64,000 nt of DNA from an uncultured Rikenellaceae bacterium (GCA_910577285.1 CAJTLO010000008.1:1-64000); one strand, 5' to 3'. Shown: positions 8,354 through 17,597, counted from the stretch's first letter. Program-made: numbers and translations. Notes: a model not told the origin generated them from the sequence alone.

Positions 8354-8383
8354 CAAAGATAACCATTAAAACCGAAACTGAAA
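8354..8383 (-). promoter_or_regulatory. candidate Bacteroidetes promoter for the minus-strand RNA
   Basis: Minus strand TATCTTTG (8354-8361) fits the -7 consensus TAnnTTTG. A TTTC at 8380-8383 lies 18 bases upstream, near the expected place of the TTTG -33 box. Transcription would start near 8348-8350, the first base pairs of the outer stem. Confidence 0.45.
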
Positions 8384-8385
8384 CA

Positions 8386-9186
8386 ATGAGAACACCTATT
8401 TCCTACTACGGGGGCAAGCAAACCATGCTGAAACACATCCTGCCGCTCATTCCCCGACACCGCATCTACACCGAGGCGTTCTGCGGCGGGGCGGCCGTCC
8501 TGTTCGCCAAACGTCCGGCCGAGGCCGAGGTCATCAACGACATCAACATGGAGCTGACGAACTTTTACTGGTGCGCGCAAGTCTACTATGATGATTTGAA
8601 GCGGGAGATTGACAAAACACTCCATAGCCGTGATATCCACGCGCACGCCGCCCATATCAATGCCTATCCTCAGTTCTTCGCACCGGCTGAGCGGGCGTGG
8701 GCCGTATGGGCGCTCTGCAAGATGTCGTTCGCCTCGATGATGGACGGGAGCTTCGGCTACGACTTCTCCGGCACGATGGCCAAGAAGCTGCGCAATGCAA
8801 AAGACGAGTTCACGGAGCAGCTTTGCGGGCGACTGGAGCGCGTGACCATCGAGAACCGCAATGCCCTCGATGTGATCGCCTGCTACGACGCCCCGGATGC
8901 GTTCCACTTCGTCGATCCGCCCTACGTGAACTCCGACTGCGGCCACTATGAGGATACGTTCAACGAGCGGAACATGGAGCAGCTCCTGCAGCTGCTCGAG
9001 ACGGTCAAAGGAAAATTTATGCTGACAATGTTCCCGTTCGATATGATTGACCGGTATGCCCAGAAGAACGGATGGATCATCCACCGGGTCGAACGGACGA
9101 TTAGCGCTTCCAAAGCCAGCCGGCGCCGGCAGGAGGAGTGGATGGTATGCAACTACCGGGAGACGCCACAAGAAACCCTATTCTAA
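8386..9186 (+). CDS. phage D12-class DNA N6-adenine methyltransferase
   Basis: A 266-residue protein with the family marks: YYGGK at residues 7-11, the S-adenosylmethionine-binding FCGGAAV near residue 29, and the catalytic DPPY near residue 170. These belong to Dam-like/D12-class enzymes, which methylate adenine in a short target. It stands alone at the right end of the prophage with no restriction partner, as expected of an orphan methyltransferase that protects phage DNA or controls gene expression. The start ATG 8386 lies 36 bases after the structured element. It is followed by a strong terminator. Confidence 0.85.
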   Translation: MRTPISYYGGKQTMLKHILPLIPRHRIYTEAFCGGAAVLFAKRPAEAEVINDINMELTNFYWCAQVYYDDLKREIDKTLHSRDIHAHAAHINAYPQFFAPAERAWAVWALCKMSFASMMDGSFGYDFSGTMAKKLRNAKDEFTEQLCGRLERVTIENRNALDVIACYDAPDAFHFVDPPYVNSDCGHYEDTFNERNMEQLLQLLETVKGKFMLTMFPFDMIDRYAQKNGWIIHRVERTISASKASRRRQEEWMVCNYRETPQETLF

Positions 9187-9212
9187 TATCATTCAACCGA
9201 TATTTATATAGC

Positions 9213-9247
9213 AAACGAAGCGCACCTAAAAGGTACGCTTCGTTTTG
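9213..9247 (+). terminator. intrinsic terminator after the prophage methyltransferase
   Basis: The 10-bp stem AAACGAAGCG / CGCTTCGTTT (9213-9222 with 9236-9245) encloses a smaller ACCT/AGGT stem and is followed by TTG. It probably ends the late prophage transcript. Confidence 0.8.
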
Positions 9248-9703
9248 TCATAAAATCGCGTCGTTTCAAAATTCGACGAACATTTGGTTTTGCGGATTAT
9301 ATATCGGCCAATCGTCTCGTCTTCGGAAGGGCCAACCGGGAGTGTCCGCTTTGGAAAGCGGACACTCCCCTCTTTTTGAAACGCCGCACCCGGCCTACGC
9401 AGCAGGAACACGGCCGGGACGCATGTACGGAGAGCCCCTGCGCCCCTTCCCGACGATCGCCGCGCAACATTCCGCAGCTTGCCTCATCCATGGCACGAAA
9501 ATAGCTAAAGGACGAGCCGGGAACGGCGTGTTCCCGCAAACCGACGCAACCGGAAAAACGAGGATAGGAAATGCCGTCAAAAAAATTACTTTTGCATGCA
9601 ACGAAAACGGTCCGAAACGCATCTATGAAGTGACCGTCCTTTCGTATCGGTCGCATTCCGCTCTTCCGGCCCGATGCACGGTCCGACCGAAACGCTGACA
9701 ACG
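9248..9703. other. prophage/host junction region, no gene seen
   Basis: About 450 bases without a convincing gene. The first 80 bases are AT-richer and probably contain the right phage end. Beyond about 9320 the composition returns to host GC. No tRNA, integrase or clear end repeat is visible. The left end lies outside the window, so a target-site duplication cannot be tested. A -7-like TACTTTTG at 9587-9594 may serve the patatin gene, but no TTTG is spaced correctly upstream. Confidence 0.5.
9338..9376 (+). terminator. strong hairpin terminator at the prophage edge
   Basis: A perfect inverted repeat (9338-9352 with 9355-9369) has a stem of 13-15 bp and a tiny loop, then a C-rich step and TCTTTTT. 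With the terminator at 9213 it insulates the host patatin gene from prophage transcription. Confidence 0.75.
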
Positions 9704-12046
9704 ATGGAAAAACTCGTCCACCCCCTGCTCACGGCCCTTTTGCTGGCCTTCGCATCCGTAGCCGCATGCGCTGCGGAACGGGAAACGCATGGCCGCCCGA
9801 GGACGACCGGCACGGAATACGGCACGGCAACGGCCGAAACGTCTGCCGGGAAGCTGTTCGTACGATTTCCCGAAAGTTCCGCAACGGAGAATCCCCCCTC
9901 CGGGGAGCAGCGACGCAGGAAGGTGGGGCTCGTGCTGAGCGGCGGCGGCGCCAAAGGGGTCGCGCACATCGGTGTCATCAAGGTACTGGAGGAGGCCGGC
10001 ATCCCCATCGACTACATTGCCGGTACCAGCATGGGCGCCATTATCGGCGGCCTCTACTCGATCGGCTGGTCTTCGCAGGAGCTCGACTCGCTGGTCAGAA
10101 ACCAGGACTGGATGGCCCTGCTGAGCGACAAGATTCCGCGTCGCGACAAGCTACTGGCCGAAAAGGAGATAGCCGACACCTACATCCTCTCCGTCCCGCT
10201 CTCTTTCGACAAGCGGTTCTCCATCCCTTCCGGCGTACTCGCCGGGCAGAGCGTACTCAACCTGCTCAACGAAATGACGCTGGGCTATCACTCCGACGAC
10301 CTGGACTTCGATTCGCTGCCGATTCCCTTCGCATGCGTCGCCTACGACATGGTCAAGGGCGAGGAGAAGGTCTACCGCCGCGGCAACCTGCCGCTGGCCA
10401 TTCGCGCGAGCATGTCGATTCCCGGTGCGTTCGCCCCGGTGATACGCGACAGCATGGTGTTGGTGGACGGCGGCATCTACAACAACTTCCCCGTGGACGT
10501 AGCACGCGACATGGGAGCGGAGGTAATCATCGGCGTAGACCTCGCCGCAGGTCTGCACGACATGGAGGGACTCACCTCCATGATGGGTCTCATCGACCAG
10601 ATAACCACCTTCCTCGGCCGCGAGAAATACACGCAGAACCTGCAACAGGTCGATCTCTACCTCAAGCCCGACATCAAACCCTACACCTCGAGCAGCTTCA
10701 CCCCCGAAGCGGTGGACAGCCTGCTGGTGCGCGGCGAACGGTGCGCACGGGAGAGCTGGGAACGCATCGTGGCCCTGCAGGACTGCATCTACAGCGATAA
10801 CACCTACATGGTGCGCAAAGAGCGCATCCTGGCCGACGACTCCGACTCGGTCCGCATCGGCAACATCGAGTTCATCGGGCTGACCCGCAACGAGGAGGCG
10901 TTCCTGCGTCCGTCGTTCGGCATCCACGAGGAGAGCGTGATAACCAAAGGACGCCTGAACGATGCCATCAGCCGGCTGAGAGGTTCGGGGGCATTCTCCT
11001 ACGTGACCTATACGCTCAACAACCGTCCGCCCTATACGCTCACCGTTTCGGTGGACGAAAAACAGGAGGCGATGGTGAACGTGGGCTTCCGGTTCGACAC
11101 GGAGGAGATGGCGAGCATCCTGCTCAACACCACCCTCTCCCTGCGCGGATTTCAGGGACCGCGGCTCGGACTGACGGTACGCCTGAACGAGAACCCCTAC
11201 GTCAAACTCGACTTCAGCTCCAGCAACATCCTGATGGGACGGCTCAGCCTCTCCTACATGTACAAGAGCAACAACTACCGGCTCTACCGCAACGGTCGGG
11301 GCACCAACAACATCACCTGCGGACAGAACCGGATCGAACTCTTCTTCTCGCCGGCCAACCCCATCATGTTCAACCCGAAGGTCGGCGTCAACTACGAGCA
11401 CTTCAACTACAATTCGTTCCTCTTCGCCTCCGACGACGACCGCCTCGCCGTAAAGCCTCGCGGGTTCATCAACTACTATCTGACGGGGAGCCTCGAAACG
11501 CTGAACGACCACTACTTCCCCACCCGCGGCGTATCGGTCTACGCGAAAGCGATGCTCCACACCGACAACGGATACGGCTACAACCAGGGGACACCTTTCG
11601 CATCGATAGCCTATCATTGCCGCTGGGCCCTCTCGACCAACGACCGGCTGACGTTCATTCCGTCGATATACGGCCGTACCCTGATCGGTAACGAGGTGGC
11701 TTACTCCTACTACAACTACGTAGGAGGCGAGATCGCGGGCCGCTACATGGACCAGCAGATCCCGTTCGTGGGCATCAACCACATGGAAACGGCCGCCCGG
11801 TCGATCCTCACCCTGCACCTGGAGGCCCGCATACGAATCTTCGCCCGGCACTACCTCTCTTTCAAAGGGGCCTACGGCATCCAGAACGAGAACTTCTTCA
11901 ACATGTTCACCGAGAGCCGCAACATCTTCGGGGCAGGGCTGAAATATGCCTACAACTCCCCCATCGGCCCCATTTCGCTCCTCTTCGACTACTCCGGGAA
12001 CAGCCGGACGCTGGGCATCTACTTCAGCCTCGGCAAAACGTTCTGA
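9704..12046 (+). CDS. patatin-like phospholipase with outer-membrane beta-barrel
   Basis: A 780-residue protein. The start at ATG 9704 is preferred because it gives a clean signal peptide (MEKLVHPLLTALLLAFASVA); an in-frame ATG 10 codons upstream adds a non-signal leader. Residues 75-275 form a patatin domain with the oxyanion loop GGGAKG (about 80), nucleophile GTSMG (Ser about 109) and DGG dyad (about 255). A POTRA-like part (about 380-450) and a C-terminal Omp85/BamA-type barrel ending GIYFSLGKTF follow, with the terminal Phe of outer-membrane proteins. This is the type Vd-like/PlpD-related architecture, with an esterase domain delivered to or held at the cell surface. It appears monocistronic. 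Confidence 0.85.
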   Translation: MEKLVHPLLTALLLAFASVAACAAERETHGRPRTTGTEYGTATAETSAGKLFVRFPESSATENPPSGEQRRRKVGLVLSGGGAKGVAHIGVIKVLEEAGIPIDYIAGTSMGAIIGGLYSIGWSSQELDSLVRNQDWMALLSDKIPRRDKLLAEKEIADTYILSVPLSFDKRFSIPSGVLAGQSVLNLLNEMTLGYHSDDLDFDSLPIPFACVAYDMVKGEEKVYRRGNLPLAIRASMSIPGAFAPVIRDSMVLVDGGIYNNFPVDVARDMGAEVIIGVDLAAGLHDMEGLTSMMGLIDQITTFLGREKYTQNLQQVDLYLKPDIKPYTSSSFTPEAVDSLLVRGERCARESWERIVALQDCIYSDNTYMVRKERILADDSDSVRIGNIEFIGLTRNEEAFLRPSFGIHEESVITKGRLNDAISRLRGSGAFSYVTYTLNNRPPYTLTVSVDEKQEAMVNVGFRFDTEEMASILLNTTLSLRGFQGPRLGLTVRLNENPYVKLDFSSSNILMGRLSLSYMYKSNNYRLYRNGRGTNNITCGQNRIELFFSPANPIMFNPKVGVNYEHFNYNSFLFASDDDRLAVKPRGFINYYLTGSLETLNDHYFPTRGVSVYAKAMLHTDNGYGYNQGTPFASIAYHCRWALSTNDRLTFIPSIYGRTLIGNEVAYSYYNYVGGEIAGRYMDQQIPFVGINHMETAARSILTLHLEARIRIFARHYLSFKGAYGIQNENFFNMFTESRNIFGAGLKYAYNSPIGPISLLFDYSGNSRTLGIYFSLGKTF

Positions 12047-12100
12047 TGCGTGCACGCCTCAGGCCCTTCAGGGGGTCGGCTGCGTTCTGCGTTCTTCGGG

Positions 12101-12131
12101 TTTGCGGAAAGATTATATATTCGTATCTTTG
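12101..12131 (+). promoter_or_regulatory. Bacteroidetes-type promoter
   Basis: TTTG (12101-12104), 19 bases, then TATCTTTG (12124-12131): a full match to TTTG-N19-21-TAnnTTTG. It lies 33 bases before the GTG of the small His-rich gene and probably drives it together with the TonB receptor. Confidence 0.75.
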
Positions 12132-12164
12132 CCGGTCCGAAATCGCCGGGCCGGCAAACAGACC

Positions 12165-12512
12165 GTGGGAAGAAAGAGCATCCGACATATCGCAATCCTG
12201 CTGCTGTCGATGACGGTATGGTATCAGTGCTGTACCTTCTTTTTCCAACACACCCACACGGTAGGCAATTTCCACATCACCCACTCCCACCCCTATCAGG
12301 GCAGCGCCGAACAGCCGGGCCACTCCCACACCGCGACCCAGTTCCTGACCATCGGTCTGCTGTCTCTATTCGCGGCGCTCGTCCTCACGGCGGCGTTCGC
12401 CGCGGTCGCTCTGCCGGCCGCGATCCGGCTCGTCCGCCGCTCCCGCCCCTACGGCCTCCGGCAATGGTGCACGACCGCCGTCGCCCTCCGGGGTCCGCCG
12501 GTACTCGCCTGA
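12165..12512 (+). CDS. small His-rich membrane protein upstream of TonB receptor
   Basis: A 115-residue protein. GTG 12165 is chosen because it lies shortly after the promoter and gives a hydrophobic N-terminus (SIRHIAILLLSMTVWY); the next ATG (12210) would cut into that helix. Next come a Cys pair (QCC), a His-rich stretch (QHTHTV, ITHSHPYQ and GHSHT) and a second membrane helix (FLTIGLLSLFAALVLTAAFA). Similar short proteins with H-x-H motifs precede TonB receptors in Bacteroidetes. Metal binding is a reasonable guess from the histidines, but no function is established. Confidence 0.65.
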   Translation: MGRKSIRHIAILLLSMTVWYQCCTFFFQHTHTVGNFHITHSHPYQGSAEQPGHSHTATQFLTIGLLSLFAALVLTAAFAAVALPAAIRLVRRSRPYGLRQWCTTAVALRGPPVLA

Positions 12513-12615
12513 TTTCCATCCGTTTTTCATTCTTATCTCAATTTAGTGTCCGCACCCGCCCCCTCGTTTCGATGCGGGTCGATGTATTCATACTACTCAA
12601 ACGATACCTACAACC

Positions 12616-14964
12616 ATGAAAAAGATATTTTCCGGGCTGCTGTTCACGTTGCTGTTCCCGGTCCTGCTTCTTGCGGAGAACACCGACGAGAGCCCCCGCA
12701 AACCGCTCAGCGACGCCAACATCACCGGTCACGTTCAGGACGCCGCCACAGGCGAACACCTCCCCTACATCACCATCGTCATCAAAGGCACCACCATCGG
12801 TACGGCGACCGACGCGACGGGCCACTACTTTCTCAAACACCTGCCCGAGGGCGAGTTCATCCTCGAAGCATCGATGCTCGGCTACGGAACGGTGGAGAAG
12901 AGCGTCACCACCCGAAGCGGCAAGACCATCGAAGTCAACTTCGTCCTGCAGGAGGATTCCGAACGCATGGACGAGATCGTAGTTACGGCCAACCGCAACG
13001 AAACCAACAAGAAAGAGAGCTCTACCATCGTAAACATCACCTCGGGCAAACTCTTCTCGGCCACGGGCTCCTCGACCCTCTCCGAGTCCATGAACTTCAC
13101 CCCGGGTCTGCGGATAGAGAACAACTGCGGCAACTGCGCCGTCACCCAGCTCCGCATCAACGGGCTCGAAGGCCACTACTCGCAGATCCTGCTCGACAGC
13201 CGTCCGATATTCAGCTCGCTGGCCACAGTCTACGGACTCGACCAACTCCCCGTATCCATGATCGAACGGGTGGAAGTGGTGCGCGGAGGCGGTTCGGCCC
13301 TCTACGGCGCCAATGCCATCGGGGGCGTGGTGAACATCATCACCAAAGAGCCGCTCTACAACACACTGAACGTATCCAACATCACCAACGTGTTCGGCAG
13401 CAACAAATTCGACACGAACACCTCCATCGGAGGCGCTTTCGTATCGGACGACCACCGGGCGGGCATGTACATCTTCGGCATGGTGAAGGAGCGCACCCCC
13501 TACGACCACAACGGCGACAACTTCTCCGACGTCCCCGGTATCAAGTCGGAAACGGTGGGATTCCGCGGCTACTACCGTACCGGACTCCGTTCCAAGCTCA
13601 CCGCCGAGTACCACCACATCCATGAGTTCCGGCGCGGCGGCGAGATGACCGGCAGCGACGGCGAAAACCTCTTCGAGCGCCCCCCGCACGAAGCCATCAT
13701 CGCCGAACAGCTCAACAACACCATAGACGGAGGCGGCTTGCGGTTCGACCTCTTCTCGCCCGACACGCACCACAAAGGAGCTCTCTACACCTCCGCCCAG
13801 GCCATCGGCCGCCAGAGCTATTTCGGTACGGAGAAGATGCTCGACTCCTACGGCGCCACAAGCGACCGTACCTTCGTCGCCGGCGGACAATACACCTACG
13901 ACATGGACCGACTGCTCTTCATGCCCGCCGAACTGACCGCAGGCGTGGAGTATAACTACAACCACCTCACCGACCGCTACCTCGGGCTGAACCGCTCGAT
14001 GGATCAGGTAACGCACGTGGTGGGCGGCTTCCTGCAGAACGAATGGCGGACGGAGAAGTTCAGCCTGCTCATCGGCGGACGCCTCGACAAACACAACCTG
14101 ATGCGTCGGGCGGTATTCAGTCCGCGAGCCAACATCCGCTACAGCCCTTCGGAGTCCGTCGGCCTGCGGGCCAGCTATTCCAGCGGTTTCCGCGCCCCGC
14201 AAGCCTACGACGAGGACCTGCACGTGGATGCCGTGGGCGGTGCCCTCAAACTGATCGTACTCTCCCCGGATCTGAAGCCCGAATACTCCAACAGTTTCAG
14301 CCTCTCGGCCGACCTTTACCACAACTTCGGCCGGTTGCAGACCAACCTGCTCGTCGAAGGGTTCTACACCAAGCTCGACGACGTGTTCACCCTCGTCCAG
14401 ATAGGCGAAGACGAGGAGGGCAACTTCATCATGGAACGCCGCAACGCCTCCGGAGCCACCGTGAAAGGGATCAACCTCGAAGGCAAGATCGGAATTCCCA
14501 ACCTGTTCGAGATCCAGTTGGGATACACCCTGCAACGCAGCCTCTACGATCGCCCCTTCGAGTGGGCCGAAAACTCCCACCTGCCCGCCCAGCGCAGGAT
14601 GTTCCGCACGCCGAACAACTACGGTTACATCACCTCCACCTGGAACGTCACCCCGCACTTCCGCGCCTCGCTCTTCGGGACCTACACGGGCTCCATGCTC
14701 GTCCAGCACACCTTCTACAACGAACAGACGGGAAGCTTGGTGGACTCCGAAAGCGTGACGCCCGACTTTTTCGACCTGGGACTCAAGCTCGCCTACACGT
14801 TCCGGCTCTCGACGAGCATCAACCTCGAAGTGAGCGCAGGGGTGAAGAACATCTTCAACAGCTACCAGAAGGACCTCGACTTCGGCCCCATGAAGGATGC
14901 CGGCTACGTCTACGGTCCCGCCCTGCCGCGCATGTTCTTCGCGGGGCTCAAGCTGACCATGTAG
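12616..14964 (+). CDS. TonB-dependent outer-membrane receptor, probably metal/metallophore uptake
   Basis: A 782-residue receptor. It has a signal peptide (KKIFSGLLFTLLFPVLLLA), a CarboxypepD-regulatory-like domain (about residues 35-115), a TonB box/plug start (MDEIVVTANRNE), a plug (130-250, with RVEVVRGGGSALYGANAIGG) and a 22-strand-type barrel ending FFAGLKLTM. The plug holds an unusual ENNCGNCAV Cys-x-x-Cys motif. No SusD partner follows, so this is not a glycan-type SusCD pair. The upstream His-rich protein and the Cys pair suggest a metal or metal-chelate substrate, which is inference. A strong terminator closes the unit. Confidence 0.85.
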   Translation: MKKIFSGLLFTLLFPVLLLAENTDESPRKPLSDANITGHVQDAATGEHLPYITIVIKGTTIGTATDATGHYFLKHLPEGEFILEASMLGYGTVEKSVTTRSGKTIEVNFVLQEDSERMDEIVVTANRNETNKKESSTIVNITSGKLFSATGSSTLSESMNFTPGLRIENNCGNCAVTQLRINGLEGHYSQILLDSRPIFSSLATVYGLDQLPVSMIERVEVVRGGGSALYGANAIGGVVNIITKEPLYNTLNVSNITNVFGSNKFDTNTSIGGAFVSDDHRAGMYIFGMVKERTPYDHNGDNFSDVPGIKSETVGFRGYYRTGLRSKLTAEYHHIHEFRRGGEMTGSDGENLFERPPHEAIIAEQLNNTIDGGGLRFDLFSPDTHHKGALYTSAQAIGRQSYFGTEKMLDSYGATSDRTFVAGGQYTYDMDRLLFMPAELTAGVEYNYNHLTDRYLGLNRSMDQVTHVVGGFLQNEWRTEKFSLLIGGRLDKHNLMRRAVFSPRANIRYSPSESVGLRASYSSGFRAPQAYDEDLHVDAVGGALKLIVLSPDLKPEYSNSFSLSADLYHNFGRLQTNLLVEGFYTKLDDVFTLVQIGEDEEGNFIMERRNASGATVKGINLEGKIGIPNLFEIQLGYTLQRSLYDRPFEWAENSHLPAQRRMFRTPNNYGYITSTWNVTPHFRASLFGTYTGSMLVQHTFYNEQTGSLVDSESVTPDFFDLGLKLAYTFRLSTSINLEVSAGVKNIFNSYQKDLDFGPMKDAGYVYGPALPRMFFAGLKLTM

Positions 14965-14980
14965 CAACATTCCGCACGCA

Positions 14981-15013
14981 AAGGGACCCGTTTTCCGACG
15001 GGTCCCTTTTTAT
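14981..15013 (+). terminator. intrinsic terminator after the TonB receptor
   Basis: AAGGGACCCG / CGGGTCCCTT stem (14981-14990 with 14999-15008) followed by TTTATTTAT. Confidence 0.9.
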
Positions 15014-15286
15014 TTATACATGCCGCTCCTATCGGAACGGCTACCCTCGGCATGGCGTGCTCCCTGCACAGACGCCGGCATTGCCCCCTTTCCGTACCCT
15101 TTTCCGGCCGCCTCGGACAACGGCACGCCGGCACGGGGAAATGCGACGACCGCCCCGCCCGCACATCCTCCGGGCACTACGCCCCCTCTCCCGCTACCGG
15201 CAGGAAAGGAGTTCGCTCCGACCCCATACGACACCGGGGGAGGCGCACGATGCACCTCCCCCGGCAACGGTCCGACGGACCCGATA
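15014..15286. other. intergenic region between convergent units, no gene seen
   Basis: No credible gene is present. A 10-bp hairpin (15234-15243 with 15255-15264; CCGGGGGAGG / CCTCCCCCGG) lies 23 bases past the stop of the V-ATPase K gene. It may end that minus-strand operon, although no U run follows. Confidence 0.5.
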
Positions 15287-15748
15287 CTACATGACGATAG
15301 CGCCCAGCAAACTGCGAAGCAGGAAGACCGCAGCCACCGTAAGAATGGAGTAAAGCTCCGGGAAAGCCGCAAGGATAAGCGTATTACCCATCACGTTATG
15401 CCCGTTGCCGATGGCAGCCACACCGTTGGCGCATATCTGCCCCTGGCGGATGGAGCTCAGCAGGCAGACCAGTCCCACCAAAAGACCCATACCGAGAATG
15501 GCAGCCGCCTGCAACACCGTGATGCCCGGCGTGAGGTAGTTCTTCACGAGGAAGAAGCATACGAAACCGTACAAACCCTGCGTACCGGGCAGCGCGGTGA
15601 GAATCATATAACTACCGAACGCTCCCTTGTTCTTCTTCATCGCCCCCACGGCCGCGTTCGCCGGATAAGAGACACCGAAAGAACTTCCGATACCCGACAG
15701 GGCTACCATGAGCGCAATGCCGATGTAAGCTACATAAATTGGTTCCAT
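15287..15748 (-). CDS. ntpK: V-type ATPase proteolipid subunit K
   Basis: A 153-residue membrane protein with four helices arranged as two duplicated hairpins: the 16-kDa proteolipid that forms the rotor ring and carries the ion. The second hairpin keeps the carboxylate (AAFPELYSIL). The matching place in the first hairpin reads ALPGTQGLYG, with Gly instead of Glu, as in V-type proteolipids with one ion site per four helices. It is the last gene of the operon, 40 bases after subunit I. Whether H+ or Na+ is carried cannot be told safely from the sequence. Confidence 0.9.
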   Translation of the reverse strand: MEPIYVAYIGIALMVALSGIGSSFGVSYPANAAVGAMKKNKGAFGSYMILTALPGTQGLYGFVCFFLVKNYLTPGITVLQAAAILGMGLLVGLVCLLSSIRQGQICANGVAAIGNGHNVMGNTLILAAFPELYSILTVAAVFLLRSLLGAIVM

Positions 15749-15788
15749 AATGTTTTTGTTTTTAGTTTGTTGATTATTTCGTTACGAT

Positions 15789-17597
15789 TTACTTTCCCGT
15801 TTTCTTCAGGGGGGTGAATTCCCGTTGCGTACTCTCGAAGCCGGCGTTCTTGTAGAACTCCACGAAGGTCAGACGCATCGGATGGACGAAGGCCCCGAGC
15901 GCCGACATGAACAGGTTGATGCTGTGGCCGAAGAGCAGAATGACGATCGCTACGATCTGACTCAACACCACGGGCAAATCGGCCGTAAGACCGAAAGCGA
16001 GGTCGTTGAAGACCAGCGCGAGCGTACCGCCCGACAGGCAGAGCGCGAAGAGCCGGATATAGCTCAACACGTCGCCCAGCAACCCCGTGACATTGTTGTA
16101 GGTATTCCACAGCCCGCTGCCGAAGTTGACCAGCGGATTCCTGTCGGGATTGTGGAGGAAGATCATCAGCACGGCCCCGACGCCCATCACGGCATAATAG
16201 AGTGCCGCAGGCAGCACGACACCCAGCCCCGGCAGGAAGACCATGCCGAGTCCGCCGACGAGTATCATCAGCCAACCGAGCGTACCGAGCGAGTATTTGA
16301 AACCGAACTGGCGCGATACGTTGACGATATTCAGCACCAATGCGAAGACGATCTGTACGAAACCGAGCCCCAACGACAGCGTGAACAACATGTCCGTATC
16401 GAGGAACTTCTCGCGCATGCCGGCGAACATCTTCAGCCCGGCGAGCTGTACCCCGAAGAACGAACCGGCCAGAAAGCCGAAAAGCACTGCGGACAGACCG
16501 CAAAGAAGCGTAAGGTTGGCGATCTGCTTCATGGCCTCGGTCCTTTTCCTGCGCAGGAAGAACGAAGCCAGCGTGAGCAGCAACCCGTACCCGGCATCGC
16601 CCAGACAGAAACCGAAGAACAGCATGTAGAAGGGTCCGAAGAAAGCGGTCAGGTCCATCGTACCGTACCGGGGCAACGCATAGAACTGCCCGATCACCTC
16701 GAACGGATTGACGAACCGATTGTTCTTCAACACCACGGGCGTATCGTCCTGGGGCGTGGGCCGCTCCTTGAAATAGACCACGTCCGGATACGCCGCCAGC
16801 AGTTCATCCACCTGAGCGGAGGTCGCTTCCGTGGCCCATCCCTCCAGAATGACAAGCCGGTCCTCCGCTTCCCGCCGTCCGCTGTTGCCCGCACGGCTGA
16901 AATCGAGCTGCTCCCGGAGCCGCTCGCCGTGCGCCTCGATGGCCTCGCGCGAGGCATACGCCCGGGCCATGACGCCCCGCGCCTGCTCCATCTGCGCCTC
17001 CAGGGCGGCCATCTGCCGCCGTTTGTCATCCGCCGTCATATCCGGCGCCTTGTACTCCTGCGCATCGAAAGGCAGCTCTCCCTCGCCGCGGCCTACGGTC
17101 ACGAAAAAGGTACGGCCGCCGCTCCGGGCCACCTGCTCGACGATAATCGCATCGCCCGCCGCCTGCATGACCGCAGGAAACTCGCTGTCGTAAACGGAGA
17201 AGAAACGCAGTACGATGCCCTCGTCGGCCAGCCGGCGAAGGGTCGCCGGCGAGAAATCGCCCCACACGGCAAGCTCTTCGGCCTCCTTGCGGGCCTTCTC
17301 GAGCTTTCCCTTCAGCTCCTCCAACGCGACAGCGGCCCGGAGGTATTGCCCGAAAGCCTCCTCTCCGTCACCGAACGGCTCGCCCGGTACAAAACCCTCC
17401 TCTGCGGCGAGTTCCGCAAAGTAGCTCTTCGCCGCACGATGCTGCTCCAGTTCGGCCAGCATCGCCCGCTCCCGGTCGTTCGCCTCCCAGCCCGTAGTCG
17501 TGATGTCGACCAAGCCGAGCTCCTGCAACGCCGCGAGGAACTCCTTTTGCCTCTCGTGGTAGAGTACAAAAGTGTATTTACTCATCCTTACTATCAT
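15789..17597 (-). CDS. ntpI: V-type ATPase membrane subunit I (a-subunit homologue)
   Basis: A 602-residue protein with an N-terminal cytoplasmic half rich in coiled coil (about 1-330) and a C-terminal membrane half of 7-8 helices from about residue 335 (FFGPFYMLFFGFCLGDAGYG onwards). This is the stator channel subunit of the Vo sector, which passes ions to the proteolipid ring. Its length suits bacterial NtpI (about 600-660). The start ATG overlaps the stop of subunit D (ATGA), a sign of translational coupling. Confidence 0.9.
   Translation of the reverse strand: MIVRMSKYTFVLYHERQKEFLAALQELGLVDITTTGWEANDRERAMLAELEQHRAAKSYFAELAAEEGFVPGEPFGDGEEAFGQYLRAAVALEELKGKLEKARKEAEELAVWGDFSPATLRRLADEGIVLRFFSVYDSEFPAVMQAAGDAIIVEQVARSGGRTFFVTVGRGEGELPFDAQEYKAPDMTADDKRRQMAALEAQMEQARGVMARAYASREAIEAHGERLREQLDFSRAGNSGRREAEDRLVILEGWATEATSAQVDELLAAYPDVVYFKERPTPQDDTPVVLKNNRFVNPFEVIGQFYALPRYGTMDLTAFFGPFYMLFFGFCLGDAGYGLLLTLASFFLRRKRTEAMKQIANLTLLCGLSAVLFGFLAGSFFGVQLAGLKMFAGMREKFLDTDMLFTLSLGLGFVQIVFALVLNIVNVSRQFGFKYSLGTLGWLMILVGGLGMVFLPGLGVVLPAALYYAVMGVGAVLMIFLHNPDRNPLVNFGSGLWNTYNNVTGLLGDVLSYIRLFALCLSGGTLALVFNDLAFGLTADLPVVLSQIVAIVILLFGHSINLFMSALGAFVHPMRLTFVEFYKNAGFESTQREFTPLKKTGK

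Noticed and set aside
9138..9698. A plus-strand frame of 186 codons across the prophage edge
   Set aside because: It runs through two strong terminators and out of the methyltransferase gene, and it shows no domain. It is probably chance.
12538..14970. A minus-strand open frame of about 810 codons opposite the TonB receptor
   Set aside because: The plus-strand receptor has signal peptide, plug and barrel motifs throughout. The opposite frame is Val/Glu/Gly-rich low-information sequence produced by high GC and codon bias. The same holds for long antisense frames over the patatin, V-ATPase A/B/I, M3 peptidase and Eis-type genes.
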